A stretch of DNA of 64,000 bases from Sitta carolinensis. Taxonomy: Eukaryota; Chordata; Aves; Passeriformes; Sittidae. Position 1 is the first letter of the stretch. Each line of letters starts with the position of its first letter. The position numbers and the translations under genes are program-made. A model generated the notes under the pieces. It was not told the DNA's origin. It was given only the letters and a program-made list of their open reading frames with translations, and made no database searches. The stretch covers positions 19,379,501-19,443,500 of the forward strand of contig CM063288.1 in the NCBI GenBank assembly GCA_032173965.1, written 5' to 3'. Below, piece after piece: positions 34,736 through 48,368 of this stretch.

Positions 34736-37700
34736 TTACAGAAGTACTTTAGATTGCATGTCTGATCCATACAGCTGCTGTCTCAGGTATTCCAGCTGTT
34801 CACCTCTTGTTGACAGAACCATAGAATTCCATTCGAAGTGAGGAATCTGTAGAACAGAATGGTAGAAACTGACTTTTAACATTGGTGTAAGCCACATACC
34901 ATACAAAGAAAAAAAAAAAGGCTCTCCAGTATCTGTTCTTCACTTGAATACTCTTACTCTAATACTAAAAGATCCATTTCTTATTGTAAAATTCTCCTTT
35001 ATGTAAGTACAGTCAGTCTGCTTCCAAGAAGCAGCATAGTTGCAGAGGTATAAAACAGACGCCCACACAATACAGGCTGTGACAACTCTGTCGCACCCTC
35101 CCCACTTTTAAAACCCAAATTGAGAGAAAAATCCCAGGTCATGGTAGTTTGTAATGCTAATGTATCAGACTGGAATGGTGCATCAGTAGTATAACATGAG
35201 AAAGAATGACTATTCTGTTTTTAAAAAACCCAACCAACAAAATTCAAGCTTAAAGAAGGATTCCAGCTAAAATTAGGTTAGGTGAGTAGTTAAATATATA
35301 GGAGCCTCTGCATTAATGAGTCTCCATTTCCCAAATGTTTCAGTGCTGGTGGTGAATTATCTCTGGCCTTTAGTGTTCCCTGTCACAGCACTATCACTGC
35401 AGCAGACAAACAGCATCCATATCCTGTCTGGCAGCTGCCAAAATTTCTTATCAGTCAAGGAGGGTATGCTCAATCTTTCTCTACCATAAAAATGTTCAGT
35501 GAATTGAACTGAAACTCTCATTTCACTTTTTCTCCTTTACTCAGGCTACAATGAGATTGCTAGTTTGCCTGTAGAAAGGTCAGACTGGGACCTTTTGACC
35601 GGCTTTGCTTTATCCTCTTCCAGAAAAGGTCTGAGTTCTGTGAAGTCCTTAGCCCATTTTGAGAACAGCTTAGAATTTCCCTCCTAAATACAAAAATTGC
35701 TCTCTGCAAGTAGGTGCTTTTAATGATAAAACTGTCTCTAAATCTGTTGTGAGGAAAATGGATCATTTTGCACTGCTGATACAATGCCGAAAGGACACCA
35801 AGTGTTGCTGACTGCTCACCTGCACTACTCGATACCCCAGCATTTCCAGGTGTCGCTTTTTCACTACAGGTTCTCCTTTCAGATGACGTGAATAATCTTT
35901 GCTAAAAGCTTTTGAATCAAGAAATTCCAAAGCAATTCTGCAAACAGTAAAAATGTGCATTTACTTTCAGGTCTTATCTTAATAGCAAGAAGTGATAGTT
36001 CTAGTTCAGTATTGATAGCTGCAGCAAGACTAGATTAACCAGACAATTTTCAAAAAACGAAAATTAAACAACTCCCTGGAATTAGACAAAACATTTTCCT
36101 TCTATTTATCTAGAGATACTTGAATTCAGAAAAAGCATTTTCTCCCTGCATCTGTTTATGTTCCATTTGTAAAAGCAGCTAACCAGCATTTTCAAGGCTT
36201 ACATTTGAAGAGGTGGGAGGAAAACAGTATTCCCATCTCATGAAACACATTTCAAGAACCTGTACTGGGTTTGGCTGTGGGGTACTTTTCTTCATACCAG
36301 TTCATATGGTGCTGTGTTTTGAACTTGGGACCAGAACTGTCGATAGCACACTGATATCTTGGCTACTGCTGAAAAGTGCTTGCACAGGATCAAGGCCTTC
36401 CCTGTTTCTCCCTCTGCACCCACAGTGCACACAGGCTGCATTGACAAGAGGCTGGGAAGGGACACAGCTGCGAGGGAACCTCGCCTGCCTAAAGCAGCCT
36501 TTCACACCATACAACATCATGCTCAGCAGTAAAGCAGAGGGGACTTTTTCCCACACAGCTCTGGCACAAGTCTGCTGTAGGTGAATGACTGCAGAGCCAT
36601 CCATTGCTTTGTTTCCCCTCCCCCTTTTTTTTCCCTTCGCTTATTAAACTGTCTTAAATGCAACCCAGGAGTTTTCTTCCTTGCTGTTACCCTCCACGTT
36701 CTCTCCCCCATCACTCTGCATGTGGGCATGAGCCATGCCGTGCAAATGGGAGGGAGCAGGGCTGGCTAACCCGCCCCACCCCAGAAGGCTAAATCTCATT
36801 AGACTTGGGAAAAAGGAACAGAACGTCAGGACGTGAGCATCCAAAACCCAGGCTAAAATGGACATAAGCTTGGAAGAGCTAATGTGCAAGAATTCAGTGT
36901 ACTGACCTTTGAGCTCCTGGTGGCAGAGCCCTTCTCCAGTCATCTTTGATGTCATGTCTTAAGTGGATTCCCCCCACACCATCCAAAGGTATATTCTGAG
37001 CCATATAGGAAATAGGCTTTTTATTTACATCCAGGACACACTCAAAATCTGCCAGAAAACAAAACAAACCTGTTTACTGACAAAATAAAAGTGAAAGAAT
37101 TTGATCTGCATAATCTTTTTTTATTTATTAAAGAAAAACTGATAGCCATAATTAGAGATACCCAACATTATTTATACTATAAAGAATTTTATAGAAACTG
37201 TATTTTATGCAACAAATTCTTCTTTGCAATATCTTGTGTTATCTTGGGGCCATATGACCAGGAGCTTCCAAATCTTAGTGAAAACATGATATGAAAGGAC
37301 TCCATAACAATTTTTATAGTATTAACTTCTCACCTATTTCATAGTAGTATGGTGTGAGAACAGATATTCTTGAGTAATGGCTCCCTCCTAAGATGTCTAC
37401 CAGCATTCTGTGAATGTGCTGTCGATGTGGATTTATTCGGCTTATGTCTACAAAGACAAAATAAAGAATTCATACATTAAAATTGCCACAGCCAAAACTG
37501 TGAAAATAGTACTTCGAGACATTGTATTTTTGACAGCTGGGCTACTGAATTAAATCTTTACCACAGATCCTGAGTGTTATTCCTTCATAATTCAGTGACA
37601 AAGTGATCATATTTTAGCTAGAAACTGGCAGGTGCATGCTATTAAGTAAACTTCGAATCCAGACTTTAGATCCCAGGATTTTTTCATTCACATACTACAA

Positions 37701-40700
37701 AAACTTAAGTTTTAGGTTTCACTGTGGTGGATTTTGTTTACTTTTAATTATGTTTAGACATGTATTTACTCACCTTGTGTTTGTTACAGCCATACCACAC
37801 TATCTGCCACTTCTCTGTCCATTGCAGATTAACACCATGCTCCATTAAACATCCTGAGTCTTAAAGACAAAGTAGCTGAGTTGTAGGGATAGCACAGCAG
37901 ATCTCCCCATGAGAATTAGTGGAGGAGATACTGTTGTTTGTATTAGATGGATTTTCTGAATTGTTCACTATTCTGAAGGATCTCAGCTGCTACACTTGAT
38001 CACTAGCCTACTTATCTACCTCTCATCCCTGATGGATCTTGATTCTTGTGAGGAAGAAGAGAGGATCAAGTTCAAAAGGAGGTAATAAAATGTTTACCTT
38101 GAAAAATTTAAGTCAAATGTTCAGTTTTGTAATTGAAGCAGGGAGCAAAATGATCCATCTCCTCCAGTACAGTATGATCCTCTTCCTGACTTTCCATCCT
38201 TCATGCCATATGCACTGTTTCTGTGTATTTAGATTTTAATTCTTCTGCAGAAATATTCCTATTACATTACTCTATTACATTACAATACTCTATTACATTA
38301 ATTCTCACAAGGAAAACCAGTTTGCTCCCAGTTGCACTTCTAAGCGGTTGCACTTTTCAAGAATACGTGCTCAGCAGAGAGGGGTGTGCCTTCTATTATG
38401 TGCTAGTGTCAGCATGATGGTTTTAGAAGAAACATCTAGTATATTGTTTAAAAAACAGACTATTCTGAGAAACAAGGCAGTTTTGCATGTCCTAAATTAC
38501 TTACTGTTATGAAAGACACGTTGGCAGTATGGCTCATGAAACCAAGGGATGTGAAACTCTGGGCATTCCAGACAGACTGCTCTGTTCAATTTCATGAGGC
38601 TTGAGTGGACCCTCTGCTTCACCTTATCAGGCAGGACTGATTTAAGAGAAACAAAACAAACAAAAACAGCCGTAGAAATGTGTGAACAGAAATGTGAAAA
38701 ATCCAACAAATTGAACTAAATTATAACCTCTTTTTTACTAGAAATGCAAATATCTGTATACTATGGCATTTATAAAACTCATGCTGCAGAATTTTAGAAA
38801 GGTTCTTAAAATCCCTGAGAAAATAAATGAAAAAACCTACAGTTCTGCTCAACGTTAAAAACAACAGCAAGACAGAAGATAGAAATTGCTTCTATTGTGT
38901 AAATTTAATTTAGTAGTTGAAGGCAAAATGGCAAGAGTACATTGATAACAAACGACATAGAGATAGAGAAGAGTGAAACAGTCACTCAGTCCCTTATTTT
39001 GAGAGAAGAGACATTCCTTGCAGACAAGAATCCCACATTATTCCTTCAGCTTTGTGACTACTTCTAGTAATAAACACCACAGTCAGGTAATTTTATTTCC
39101 AGTAAAATTGAAGAAATATTAAATACTGAGTGCAATAAGTTGACTATAAAATTCATTTTATATTACTTTCATCTGCAATACAGGTCTGCGCTTTTAAAAC
39201 AAAGAACGTGTTTTTGTTCATTCCTTCCCTTTTAGCACTCAAATTATGACTATATTATATAAAGGATGTCTTTCCCAAAAACAGAATCATTTAATAGAGT
39301 AATTCTACATCTCACATCATATGTAAGTCTAAATGGCATTTTATGCCAAATGCTACACAATCAAATTCATCAGAAGCAACAGAGCTACCTTTAAGCTGAG
39401 CATCCAATTTGCTTAGGAAAGAAACGTTAAATATCGTCGTTATCAGAACTGGAGGAAAATATCCAGCCATTGCCAAAACATGACCAAGCAGCACCAAATT
39501 ATAAGTTTCAAGATGACCTTGAGAAAGCAGAAACCCATATTAACACATGACAAAGTTGAAAGGATTTGCAATGCCCTTTCCCTGGCCTCTCAAATCATCT
39601 GATTTTCTCTCTTAATGTACAACACAAATCCATACATGCTTCCTCTACAATTTTAACTATTTCTATGTGATGAATTGCAAATGTATCCTGTTCCCAAACA
39701 AGGATTCCTTGGAGAACACAATTCTATCCAATAACACCACAGTGAATTAATCCGAATTTTCACTTATATTTTACTATGCCAAAAATCATTTACTAGACCC
39801 TTATCAACAGTCATTTTTAACAAAGAAAGAAAATCCAAAATTGAATATTTGTCATGGTTTAACCCCAGCAGGCAGATATTAGTAGTAACATACTTACGTT
39901 TTCTTTGCTTAATTAAAGTACCATTCTATTCCCATTTTCATTCAGAAAAAGTCTTTGTCTATTACACTTACTCAAGTTAGAAGTAAGATGTTGGATACAA
40001 CTCTTAAAGAATTCTTCATTGTCAGGAGGGTCATAATTCAAAGCAGAGAAAAGGAAGAGAATAAAATAGATTTCAGAGGTGAGAATCTGAAAAAAAAGAC
40101 ATCCTAAATCAAGTCACTGCAAAATATCCTAATATTGCTTTGTAATAAAGAAAAGCTCTATAATTAATTCAGAATTTGGAGATTTAAGACTAGATGAACT
40201 ATTTTCTAATTTTTTCCTTTGGCTAACTTTTCCTGGAGAAAATAATAAAAAAATAAAATACAATAAAAGCTGAAATTGCAGCCACAAGTAAAACTTAAAA
40301 TGTATTTCATGTAGGTGATCCAAGTGTTTCTATACATTTAATGAACCTTTTAAAAGGGTTTTGGATTAAATGTTCTTAAAGAAATTAAACTGCAACAGAA
40401 TAAAATTGAAGATTTATATGAACACCAGATTGATAATGAGAAAAAAGATAGTAAGAAAAAAAAAAGAGTAATTTTGACCAAATAGACAGACTATTGGGGA
40501 AATCCCCACAACAGTGAGTAGTGTTAAAATATCTACCATGTGATGTGACTATTTATAAAGAAGTTTAAAAAAATTAAGATGGTCAAATGTAAAGTTGAAT
40601 GTAAAGGATTATGGCTGTCTAACACTTAGTGAACCATAAAAAAGAAACAAAAATTAATGATAAGTGTAAATTTATATACATAGAAGTAAAACAGCTTTAA

Positions 40701-43700
40701 GTGAGCACCAAAAACAATGATCACCAAATCAGCTACACTTGAGAAAACTCTTAAATGAAATGTGTGGATTGTGCTCTTAAACACATGAATTTCTAACCTG
40801 TCCTTTCCTACTGAATACCTCACAGTAGATAGAAAGAAAAATTGTGATACCTTGTCTATATTTTCAACAGTCACAGAAGCTATTCTGTCAAATAATGCAG
40901 GACAACAGTGGTCTGATTTTATGAGAAAAAAAGACAAGGGTAAAACATTTTCCCATGTTATTTGATCTATCAAGTGTTGACACATGGCCAACATTTCCTC
41001 ATTCAGGACTTCTTCAAACCACTCTCCATTCACATATGGCACTTCTTCCAACAGAAGATTTAAGTTGTTGGCTTTCTGAAGCCTCTGAAATCCACAGTCA
41101 TTTAGTTTTTGCAGAAGCTTGGCACATAGCTCAGAACTGTTTTGCCAGTGCAACTGGCCATGATGATTCCACTTCACAAGAGCTGTAGCAATGCAGTTCA
41201 AATGATGGAGTCTGCATTGAGGCAAAACTGCTGCTGCTTTGTTTATAATCATTTCCTCCACTTGAAAAGAAGGATGCATGGCCAGAACACGAATTATAGC
41301 TGCAGTATCAGCAGGTATCACACTAGATTTTAAATAACTGTAAAAGAGATAGAAATGAAAAGTCCATCAGGAGTGACAAAGTGCAAGTATTTAAACAAAA
41401 TTTTTAAAATTATATGCTTGAAACTTCTAATTTATAAGTCAAAAACTGCACTTCAAATACAAAATAAAAAGAATATTAATGACTTGGTAGAAATCCACAC
41501 ATCTTTTTTTTTCAGTGAGATTAACTTCTTCCTTCTAATTTATTCAAAACTGAAGAAGGGGAAGAAGACAGTGAGCAGCTCAGTCAGCTGGTGAGACTTC
41601 AGCTGTTACTGATAAACACAGAAGTTCTTAGTAAGGCCAGAAGGTCCACATTTGTCAAGGTTATCTGTGAGTTTATGGGCCCAGTTAATTTCTCTGATTT
41701 CTGTCCTAGGGAGCACCAGATTTTTTAGGTGCCTGAGGAACATGAAGGCATCATCCACCAAAAAAAAAAAAAAAAAAACCAAAAAACGTACAGCCAAGGC
41801 ATTACATTCCCATAGAGGCTGAGCAATGAAAGCAAGAGCTCTTCTCTGGCAACTTTCTGTTGTTCTGTACAAGCCTAAGAACTAACTAGACATTTCTTCA
41901 ATCAAAAGAATACTTCTGTGTCACACTTTCACTTGTCCCAACCAAGGCATTCTGTCTCTTTTTCATTACTTCTTTTGACAAACATCAAATACAATATTAA
42001 TACCTACCCATTCTATCAAATACCAATCAAACTGTATTGTCATTTCAACATCACTGTATTACAGTAGTCAAAAGAAAAAGGGGGAAATATTTTTAAAAGG
42101 TATCATATATATTAGCAGATACTTTTGGGTCTATAGTCAAGACAATATCTACTTTCCATCCTCTGATTTATGTGTTTAATAGAATGGAATACTTGTAACT
42201 GTTTGTTACTTTTTTGCATTTTATGGGAATGAAACACTAACATCTTAGATTGCTATTTAAAATCTTTAGTAGAGAACTGTTAAAAACTCAAATAGCTTAC
42301 ATTTCCAAGAATACATACTTACCCTAATAGTAACATTTTTAGTTTGGCAAACAGCTCCAGATCCTGGCAATGCAACACCACCAAGTGCTGTGTTAATTTT
42401 ACCAACTGTAATACATGATAGCTATCCAAGTGTTTGTGCAGAATAGAAGCCATTCTGAATACAAAGAGGAAAAGATTACATGGTATTAAGCTAATACAAA
42501 AGATACTGCAAACTCCAACATGCCACATGAAAAATGGGTGTTCTGTTGTGCACTGCACCTATGTGGAGGGTTTCACACGCCTGCACTCCTTTCCACATCG
42601 ATTTTGATATTATTCCACTTAAAACAGAGCAGCCTCTCTCCACTTACTGAATTGCAAAATTGAAGTCCTCATCACAACAAATCAGCTACTTCACACTAGT
42701 AATTTCTGTTGTAGATATCACAGTCAGTTAAATTTAGAGTGGACCAAGCACATAATAAACTACAATAGCATCACCAGCTTCAGCACCACTGCACTCCCTT
42801 ACATAACTGTGGTTGCTACACCTGTGTTGGTCTAAAGCTGCAGAGTGGCACAGATTTGTAGGCAAAGATAATAATTTAAGACCTTCTTTAAAAGACAGTA
42901 AGACTCAAGAAGAAAAGGCATTAATTCACCTTACCTTCCTTTTAGTATCCCTTTGCTCCACAGGACACAAGTATGTCCTTTTTCTTTCAAGGATCTCTTT
43001 GATTCATACAACTACCTTCAGTCCAGTAACTGTTCACAACCTGCACTTAACTCTGCTGTATCTCTGACATATCTAATGCTACATCTTCTATGTCCAAAAC
43101 ATCAACTTCTTTTCCATTCACTGTATGACAGAGACTACCTCTCCCAATAAGGAGTTTTGAGTTCAATGCAGAAAATATGGCCCAGGTTCTTAAAAACGCA
43201 AGCTTTAACAATCAAAAATAAGACACAATGACTTTTGAATAAACAATTCACAAAAGCAACAGGATTTCCAAGACAGGACATGTTCTCTGCAACTTACTAA
43301 ATTTCATTTGCACTCTCATCAATTTACGGTAATTGTTAGAGGCTAAGTTTAGTGCAACAGGGTCACATATTTATAAATCAGACAGATACTATACAACAGT
43401 AATTTTGTAATGGTGAAATGCCTGTCTTTGAAATTCCTAAATTGCCTCAATTACTTCTAGGCCAAGCTGCAATATTCTAAAATCTGTAACAGCCAATAAC
43501 TTAACTTAGAATCTCTAACAGCCTTGTGTGCAAGTGATGCACCCGCCACTCCTAACTTACTGGATATGTCATAGTTTTCCACATTAAATGCAAGTTTACC
43601 TAGAGAATACAGCTTCTTAGTAATACCAAAAAAATTACTTTTTGAGTAGATGAGAATTTCTGCATTTCATTTTCTGCATAGTCTTCAGTATCATCAGCAC

Positions 43701-46700
43701 TTGTTGACTGCTAAATTCCTCTGTCATCTGTACTGCAGTTACTAGCAACCTAAAGAGGAAAAGACATATTTTCCAATGAAAAACAGCTGAAAATCTCTGG
43801 CAGAGATTGCAACCATTTTCTTTACCGATCAGGAGAAGAACCAAAGACTACTTCTGGAAGCAAAATTCTCCCAAACTAGAGACTTTTGTTCCGTGGACTT
43901 TTCTTCTAAACAGTTGGTCTGTCTAGCACAGATAAAGGAAGGCGAGTGTGTTGGATCAGTGCATATAGTTCTGATGCTAGAAACCAGCAAGACCAACAGT
44001 CCTAAAAGTAGACACTTAGACTAGAGTAGTCCCTACTTCTGTAGGGAACGTACTCTAAGACACAAAACAATTCATGATTAATCAGCAAGCTACAGATAAC
44101 AGAATTAAACATGAACTGAACTGGTTCTGTGGTAATTAAAGACAATGTTTATCACAAACAAGATACATTTTAAAAAAATTAAGAAAAGCTTTTGGAACTA
44201 AATCAGCTATGGCAAAACCAACACAGGCTTGTAGCATGTCCAAATCTCTGAATAAAGGAAATGTTCATGAAGAGAAGTATGAAAATATGACTCTTGTAAT
44301 TATTACAGAAAATTCTGCCTAGAACTGCCGGCTTTGAGAGACCCATGAGTAATACCACTCCAAAACAGGATTTTGTGGCACAAGAAAAACAGGCAGAGAA
44401 AAAAAAATCTGTCACACAATACTATGCTCTAAATAAATGCTGAAGTGTTCCCTGATGGCAATCTTTCATAAAGAACAGGATGTCAGCAATCTGGTATAGG
44501 ACAAGACTCAGGCTTTTTCAGCTACTGACAGTCTTAAAAAGGGAAAAGCAACACATATCACTGCATATATTTTTCAGGAGAAAAACAAAGGTTTTTACTA
44601 CCACCCAGTGTGAAAGAAAGGCTGTAGTCTAAGAGACAGCTACAGGATGGCCTTGCGTAACAGCATTCACACCCTCTTGATTGATGGATCTGATTCAATA
44701 TCTTAATAAAACACACTGCTTTGACAGTGTTTCCATGATGAAATCATCCACTGCTACAACGTTACAACCAGGAAATCTAAGGCTCAGCTCACAGACAGGC
44801 TCGGAAATTCTGCCAAACACCGGCACATTTTTTATTTCTGGGCAGGAATACGTATATCATAAATAAAACATAATGATTAATAAATTTACCTTTCTTGAAC
44901 CTTGGATCCTGCCATAGGCCCAAGAGAAAAAAATAATTTTGCAAATGTTTCAGGATCATAATAATCATCTATAGTTTCAGATAGCAGCTGTTTAGCAATC
45001 AAGCGGAATTCAGCATTGTCAAAACCCAGCTGCTCATAGAGTCCAAAAATATGACTAATACTGTGTATATCAAGCTGGAAGGCACTTTCAAGGAAAATCC
45101 TGTTGCATTTTTCTATCAACGGATGATATCTCAGTTTAACATTGTGAAGAAACTGTAGTATTCTTCTGGCACAGTTGAAGTGGACTTCATCCTTTTCTTC
45201 TAAGAGCTGTTCAGCCTTGTGTAGTAATCGATCTCGAAAACTCTCTGTGATCACTTCAGATATGCTGATCATCAAAACTGACAAGATCCTAAAAAATTCA
45301 GAAGGTTTTACATTTACACATTGAACAGAGTAAGAAATACATTTTAGATTTATTAAATGAAGTGCACAAATAAAGGAATGGTAGTTGAAGTGTTGTCAGC
45401 TCCTATGCAAAAAGAATTTTAAATCTAATGCGGAAAAAATGGATGAGCAAATACCATTTATCCTACCAAAGTAAAAATTCTGCGTTCAGTGAAATTCTGA
45501 AATTATTCAAATTTTTCAGCCATCTCTTACAAAGCTACACATGATAAAAGCATTTGACTAAGGCAAGACCCTAATTTGTCTGATTTGTATTTGCAAAAAT
45601 ATCTTTAATGTTCAATAGACACTAAAGTAGCCCAAACAATTCACAAGTGACAGCATGGGAAGAAGAGTCATAGTCACTCCTAAAGAAAGAATCTCTTCCT
45701 AAGGGAATAAAACTTATGGCCACAGAGAAAGTGATTCAGTAAAGAAATGCAGCCCTATTCAAGGAGTTGCATAAGCAGGCTCCTCACATCTGAAAAAATC
45801 AGTGTTGGGACTGTTGGTGCTATATAAAGCAGAAAAAAGAAAGAGAAGCCTTTGCTGTAACAGCCCTGGGGGAACAGAAACAAGAAAAAAATTAGCTTTG
45901 TCTTCTTTGACTAGGGCTATGTTTTAAGTAGTTTAAATATGAAGGTAATGTGCTAGACATGCTAGCAAGAGAATTTATTAATTCAACTTGACCAGAAAAA
46001 CAATAAATAAACACAATATTGCTTTAAAACCCCTTATTGCTGTTAACAAAGCCAGGTCATAGTAAAGAAACTATCAGTGTCAAGGGAGAAAAGCATCTTC
46101 TGGTGAGTCAACAGCCTCTAAATTATCAAAAAAGGCCATGTTTAGAAACAGGATAAAGCTAATTCTGAATATCTGCTGTACTGTAAGTAGAACAGAGGAA
46201 ATTAATTACATCTTTATAAACAAAACAATCAAGCAATAGTTTTAATCACTGAGATTGATTAAAAGGAAATTCTCATAAAGTCATTGGGAAAATGCATTGA
46301 CTTGTCAATCAATGCACGAATATAAAACACTTCTTTCCCACAAACCCCTAGCTGAAGCAAAGCAACCTCCAGTTGAGAAAAAGGGAAAGTCTTCTGTAAA
46401 GACAGACCAGTAATTGAAACATTTTGCTTCTTCTGCTTCTGACACTTACCTTATGTCCTGTATAGAATCCAGCCTCATGTCCACAACATGAGCTACTTGG
46501 CCAATTATGGGACTGAAGTGCCTGTGTTGCTTGTATAAGCACAGAGCAAATTTAGACAGAGCAGGCAAACTAAGCCTGTCAAGACATTAAAGACAGTCAG
46601 ACAGGATATCTATCTTTTAATAGTCAATAATTAAAGACGAAAATCTATTTTAACAATTATATAAAAAACAAGGTTATAGCCAAATTACAGAACAAGGAAA

Positions 46701-48252
46701 CAAAATATCTAAGCAATATCTAAGCAAAAAACCTAGATGTTTAATATTAAAGCATACTGTGCATATGGAGTTCTAAAAGAATTAGTTGTCCTTCACTTAA
46801 CCAGTCTAAGAAATCTATAAAGATTATATTCTCAAGCAATGATGTCAAATGGATAAAATGATTGTGAGCAATTTATTACTTGAATATAATTTTGTTTTCA
46901 AGCTACACTATATTTACTTGTCAAGATGCTCCACATATGAAGAGGCAATTCAATGATGCTGATGCAAAGACTGACACTCAGTTCTGCCATTACCCCAAGA
47001 TTAAAAATGAAAAATACAATATCCCCCCTCCAAAAAAAAAAAAATCAAAAGAAGACAACAAAACACAACAACAAAATGCACGAAGGGAAAATGTTGCTGT
47101 TTAAATACAAAATGTTTTTACTAAAATTGAGATAAGCATGGTTCTAACAACCATTTAAGATCTGGGTAGCAAGCACTGAGATAAAATTGTAAATATGAAA
47201 ACCTGTAATTCACTTCAATCACATAAATCTACACAGACAATATATTTCAAAATCTCAAGTGTTGGACCATGTTGTTGCAGTATCTGAATCTCTCAAGCAT
47301 TTGTGTACCAAAGTCTATATGTATAATTTCCGAAACCTTCAAAAGTACAGCTTTTGAAATACTCATGCTATGTTTTAAACATAAATACTCTGAGAACTCT
47401 TGCATAACCTCACATGAAGCAAATCATGCTTGCAACTTAAACCTTTTACAAAGCACAGCAGGACAATACTTGCCTTTCTAATCTTTTCCATGCTTCTGTA
47501 ATAAGCACTTTTGCTAGAGAAACGTGGTCTTCAACATCAAGCCTTCAAATAAAAGACAATACTTTACTTCAATAATTATAAAGAAATAAGACATACGTCC
47601 TTTCATTATTTATCATAATTTTTCATTATTTATCATAACTTTTCTATCATTCACTCCATTCAAACAGATTATAAAATTTGTGCACAAATAATCAGAATTC
47701 ACAATAATCATAAAACATATTTACTGGGACTGCAAAACAGGTCCATTCTGCCTGTATGTCCAAAACTGAGGCATGGGACACTTTGCTGTGTCACCCAGTC
47801 AAGAGTACAGAAGCTATGGCAGGGCAGTCTCACCACAGTCTCCTTATGAGATAACTCTATAGTCAAATTTCCTTCTCTTTTTATTACTAAATACAAAATG
47901 TATTTAATGCTCTTTACCTCAGGATGCTATACAAGGCGTCCACTACCACCTCATCTTCCATGTGTTCCACCTTGTTTTCTGCCAAAACGCAAAGGGTAAG
48001 AAACTGGGAGTGATTTCTTACATAGTCACTACTCCTTAAGGGAAAGGGCCTCTTCTTTTGCAATTGCCACAGCACATTCAATGCAATTCCCACATGCTTT
48101 TCAGAAAGTCTGTCCTTGTTCCTTCTAACAAGGCTGAACACTTCATCTTCATGGGTGCAGCCATTTATCTGGCTTGCAAGCAGATCACTACACAGAGTCC
48201 GAGCCTGGTAACGTCTCAGTGAAAACAAGCAAACCTGCCTCAAACAAAGCAT
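34736..48252 (-). CDS. FASTKD1: FASTKD1, FAST kinase domain-containing protein 1 (mitochondrial)
   Basis: Mitochondrial RNA-binding protein of the FASTK family; human FASTKD1 limits ND3 mRNA. Fourteen coding exons on the minus strand join in frame to 839 aa (human about 847): 48252-47918, 47542-47474, 46575-46450, 45288-44890, 43749-43639, 42454-42323, 41337-40851, 40086-39972, 39517-39389, 38636-38505, 37447-37334, 37048-36907, 35937-35820, 34846-34736. The N-terminus MLCLRQVCLFSLRRYQA is basic without acidic residues, as in a matrix-targeting peptide. Conserved landmarks are LNRAVCLECPEFHIPWFH (exon 38636-38505), LTPYYYE and LPPGAQRIALEFLDSKAF. The last two exons encode most of the C-terminal RAP domain, including KKRHLEMLGYRVVQ and PHFEWNSM. 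The intron after 47474 needs a GC donor; the others are GT-AG. The first ATG in frame corresponds to an internal Met of the human protein. The acceptor of this exon is at 48419. Confidence 0.95.
36261..36778 (+). mobile_element. Old ERVL-type solo LTR in the intron between exons 37048-36907 and 35937-35820 of FASTKD1
   Basis: The segment starts TGTACTGGGTTTGGCTG and proceeds through GTGCTGTGTTTTG, GCTTGCACAGGATCAAGGCC, GGGAAGGGACACAGCTG and CATGCTCAGCA, then TTATTAAACTGTCTTAAATG with ATTAAA at 36643-36648, and the GTTTTCTTCC / CTCTCCCCCATC tail. I recognise this order of motifs as a common avian endogenous-retrovirus LTR. It lies antisense to FASTKD1, has no internal retroviral region beside it, and is diverged and degenerate at its 3' end, so it is an old solo LTR. 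I found no clear target-site duplication. Confidence 0.75.
38259..38300 (+). repeat. Three copies of an 11-base unit
   Basis: CTATTACATTA occurs at 38259, 38272 and 38290 in a FASTKD1 intron: a small imperfect tandem array. Confidence 0.85.
39850..39874 (-). mobile_element. Terminal fragment of an avian LTR
   Basis: TGTCATGGTTTAACCCCAGC on the plus strand is the reverse complement of the 3' end that I recall for the same LTR family as at 36.26 kb. Only the terminus is recognisable, in the FASTKD1 intron between 39971 and 39518. The rest is absent or too diverged. Confidence 0.5.
41760..41778 (+). repeat. A tract (19 A)
   Basis: Homopolymer in a FASTKD1 intron, followed by CC and A6. Confidence 0.85.
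47601..47640 (+). repeat. Two tandem 20-base copies
   Basis: The 20-base segments 47601-47620 and 47621-47640 differ at one base (AATT against AACT at the end). They lie just upstream, in transcript terms, of the short FASTKD1 exon 47542-47474, in its preceding intron. Confidence 0.85.
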
Positions 48253-48341
48253 TTTGCTATGCCTAGCAGCTAGCTTTAAAGTGTCCAGAAAAATTCTTCT
48301 TTCACTTTTCACAGTAAACCATGCCGTCACAAACAAGAAAC

Positions 48342-48368
48342 TCAAATATTTGAAAAACCGAAGACCAT
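48342..48368 (-). other. Short upstream ORF in the FASTKD1 leader
   Basis: ATG at 48368 followed by seven codons and TGA, out of frame with the main ORF and within the presumed 5' UTR part of the first coding exon. Effect on translation is inferred only. Confidence 0.4.

Noticed and set aside
40626..40850. C-terminal part of the 231-codon minus-strand frame over FASTKD1 exon 41337-40851
   Set aside because: Similarity to FASTKD1 ends at NIDK, exactly where a GTATCA donor lies; the remainder is read-through into the intron.
47468..47481. Alternative GT donor (AAGTATT) for the FASTKD1 exon ending 47474
   Set aside because: It adds four bases, shifts frame and meets TAG at once in the next exon; the GC donor keeps the frame.
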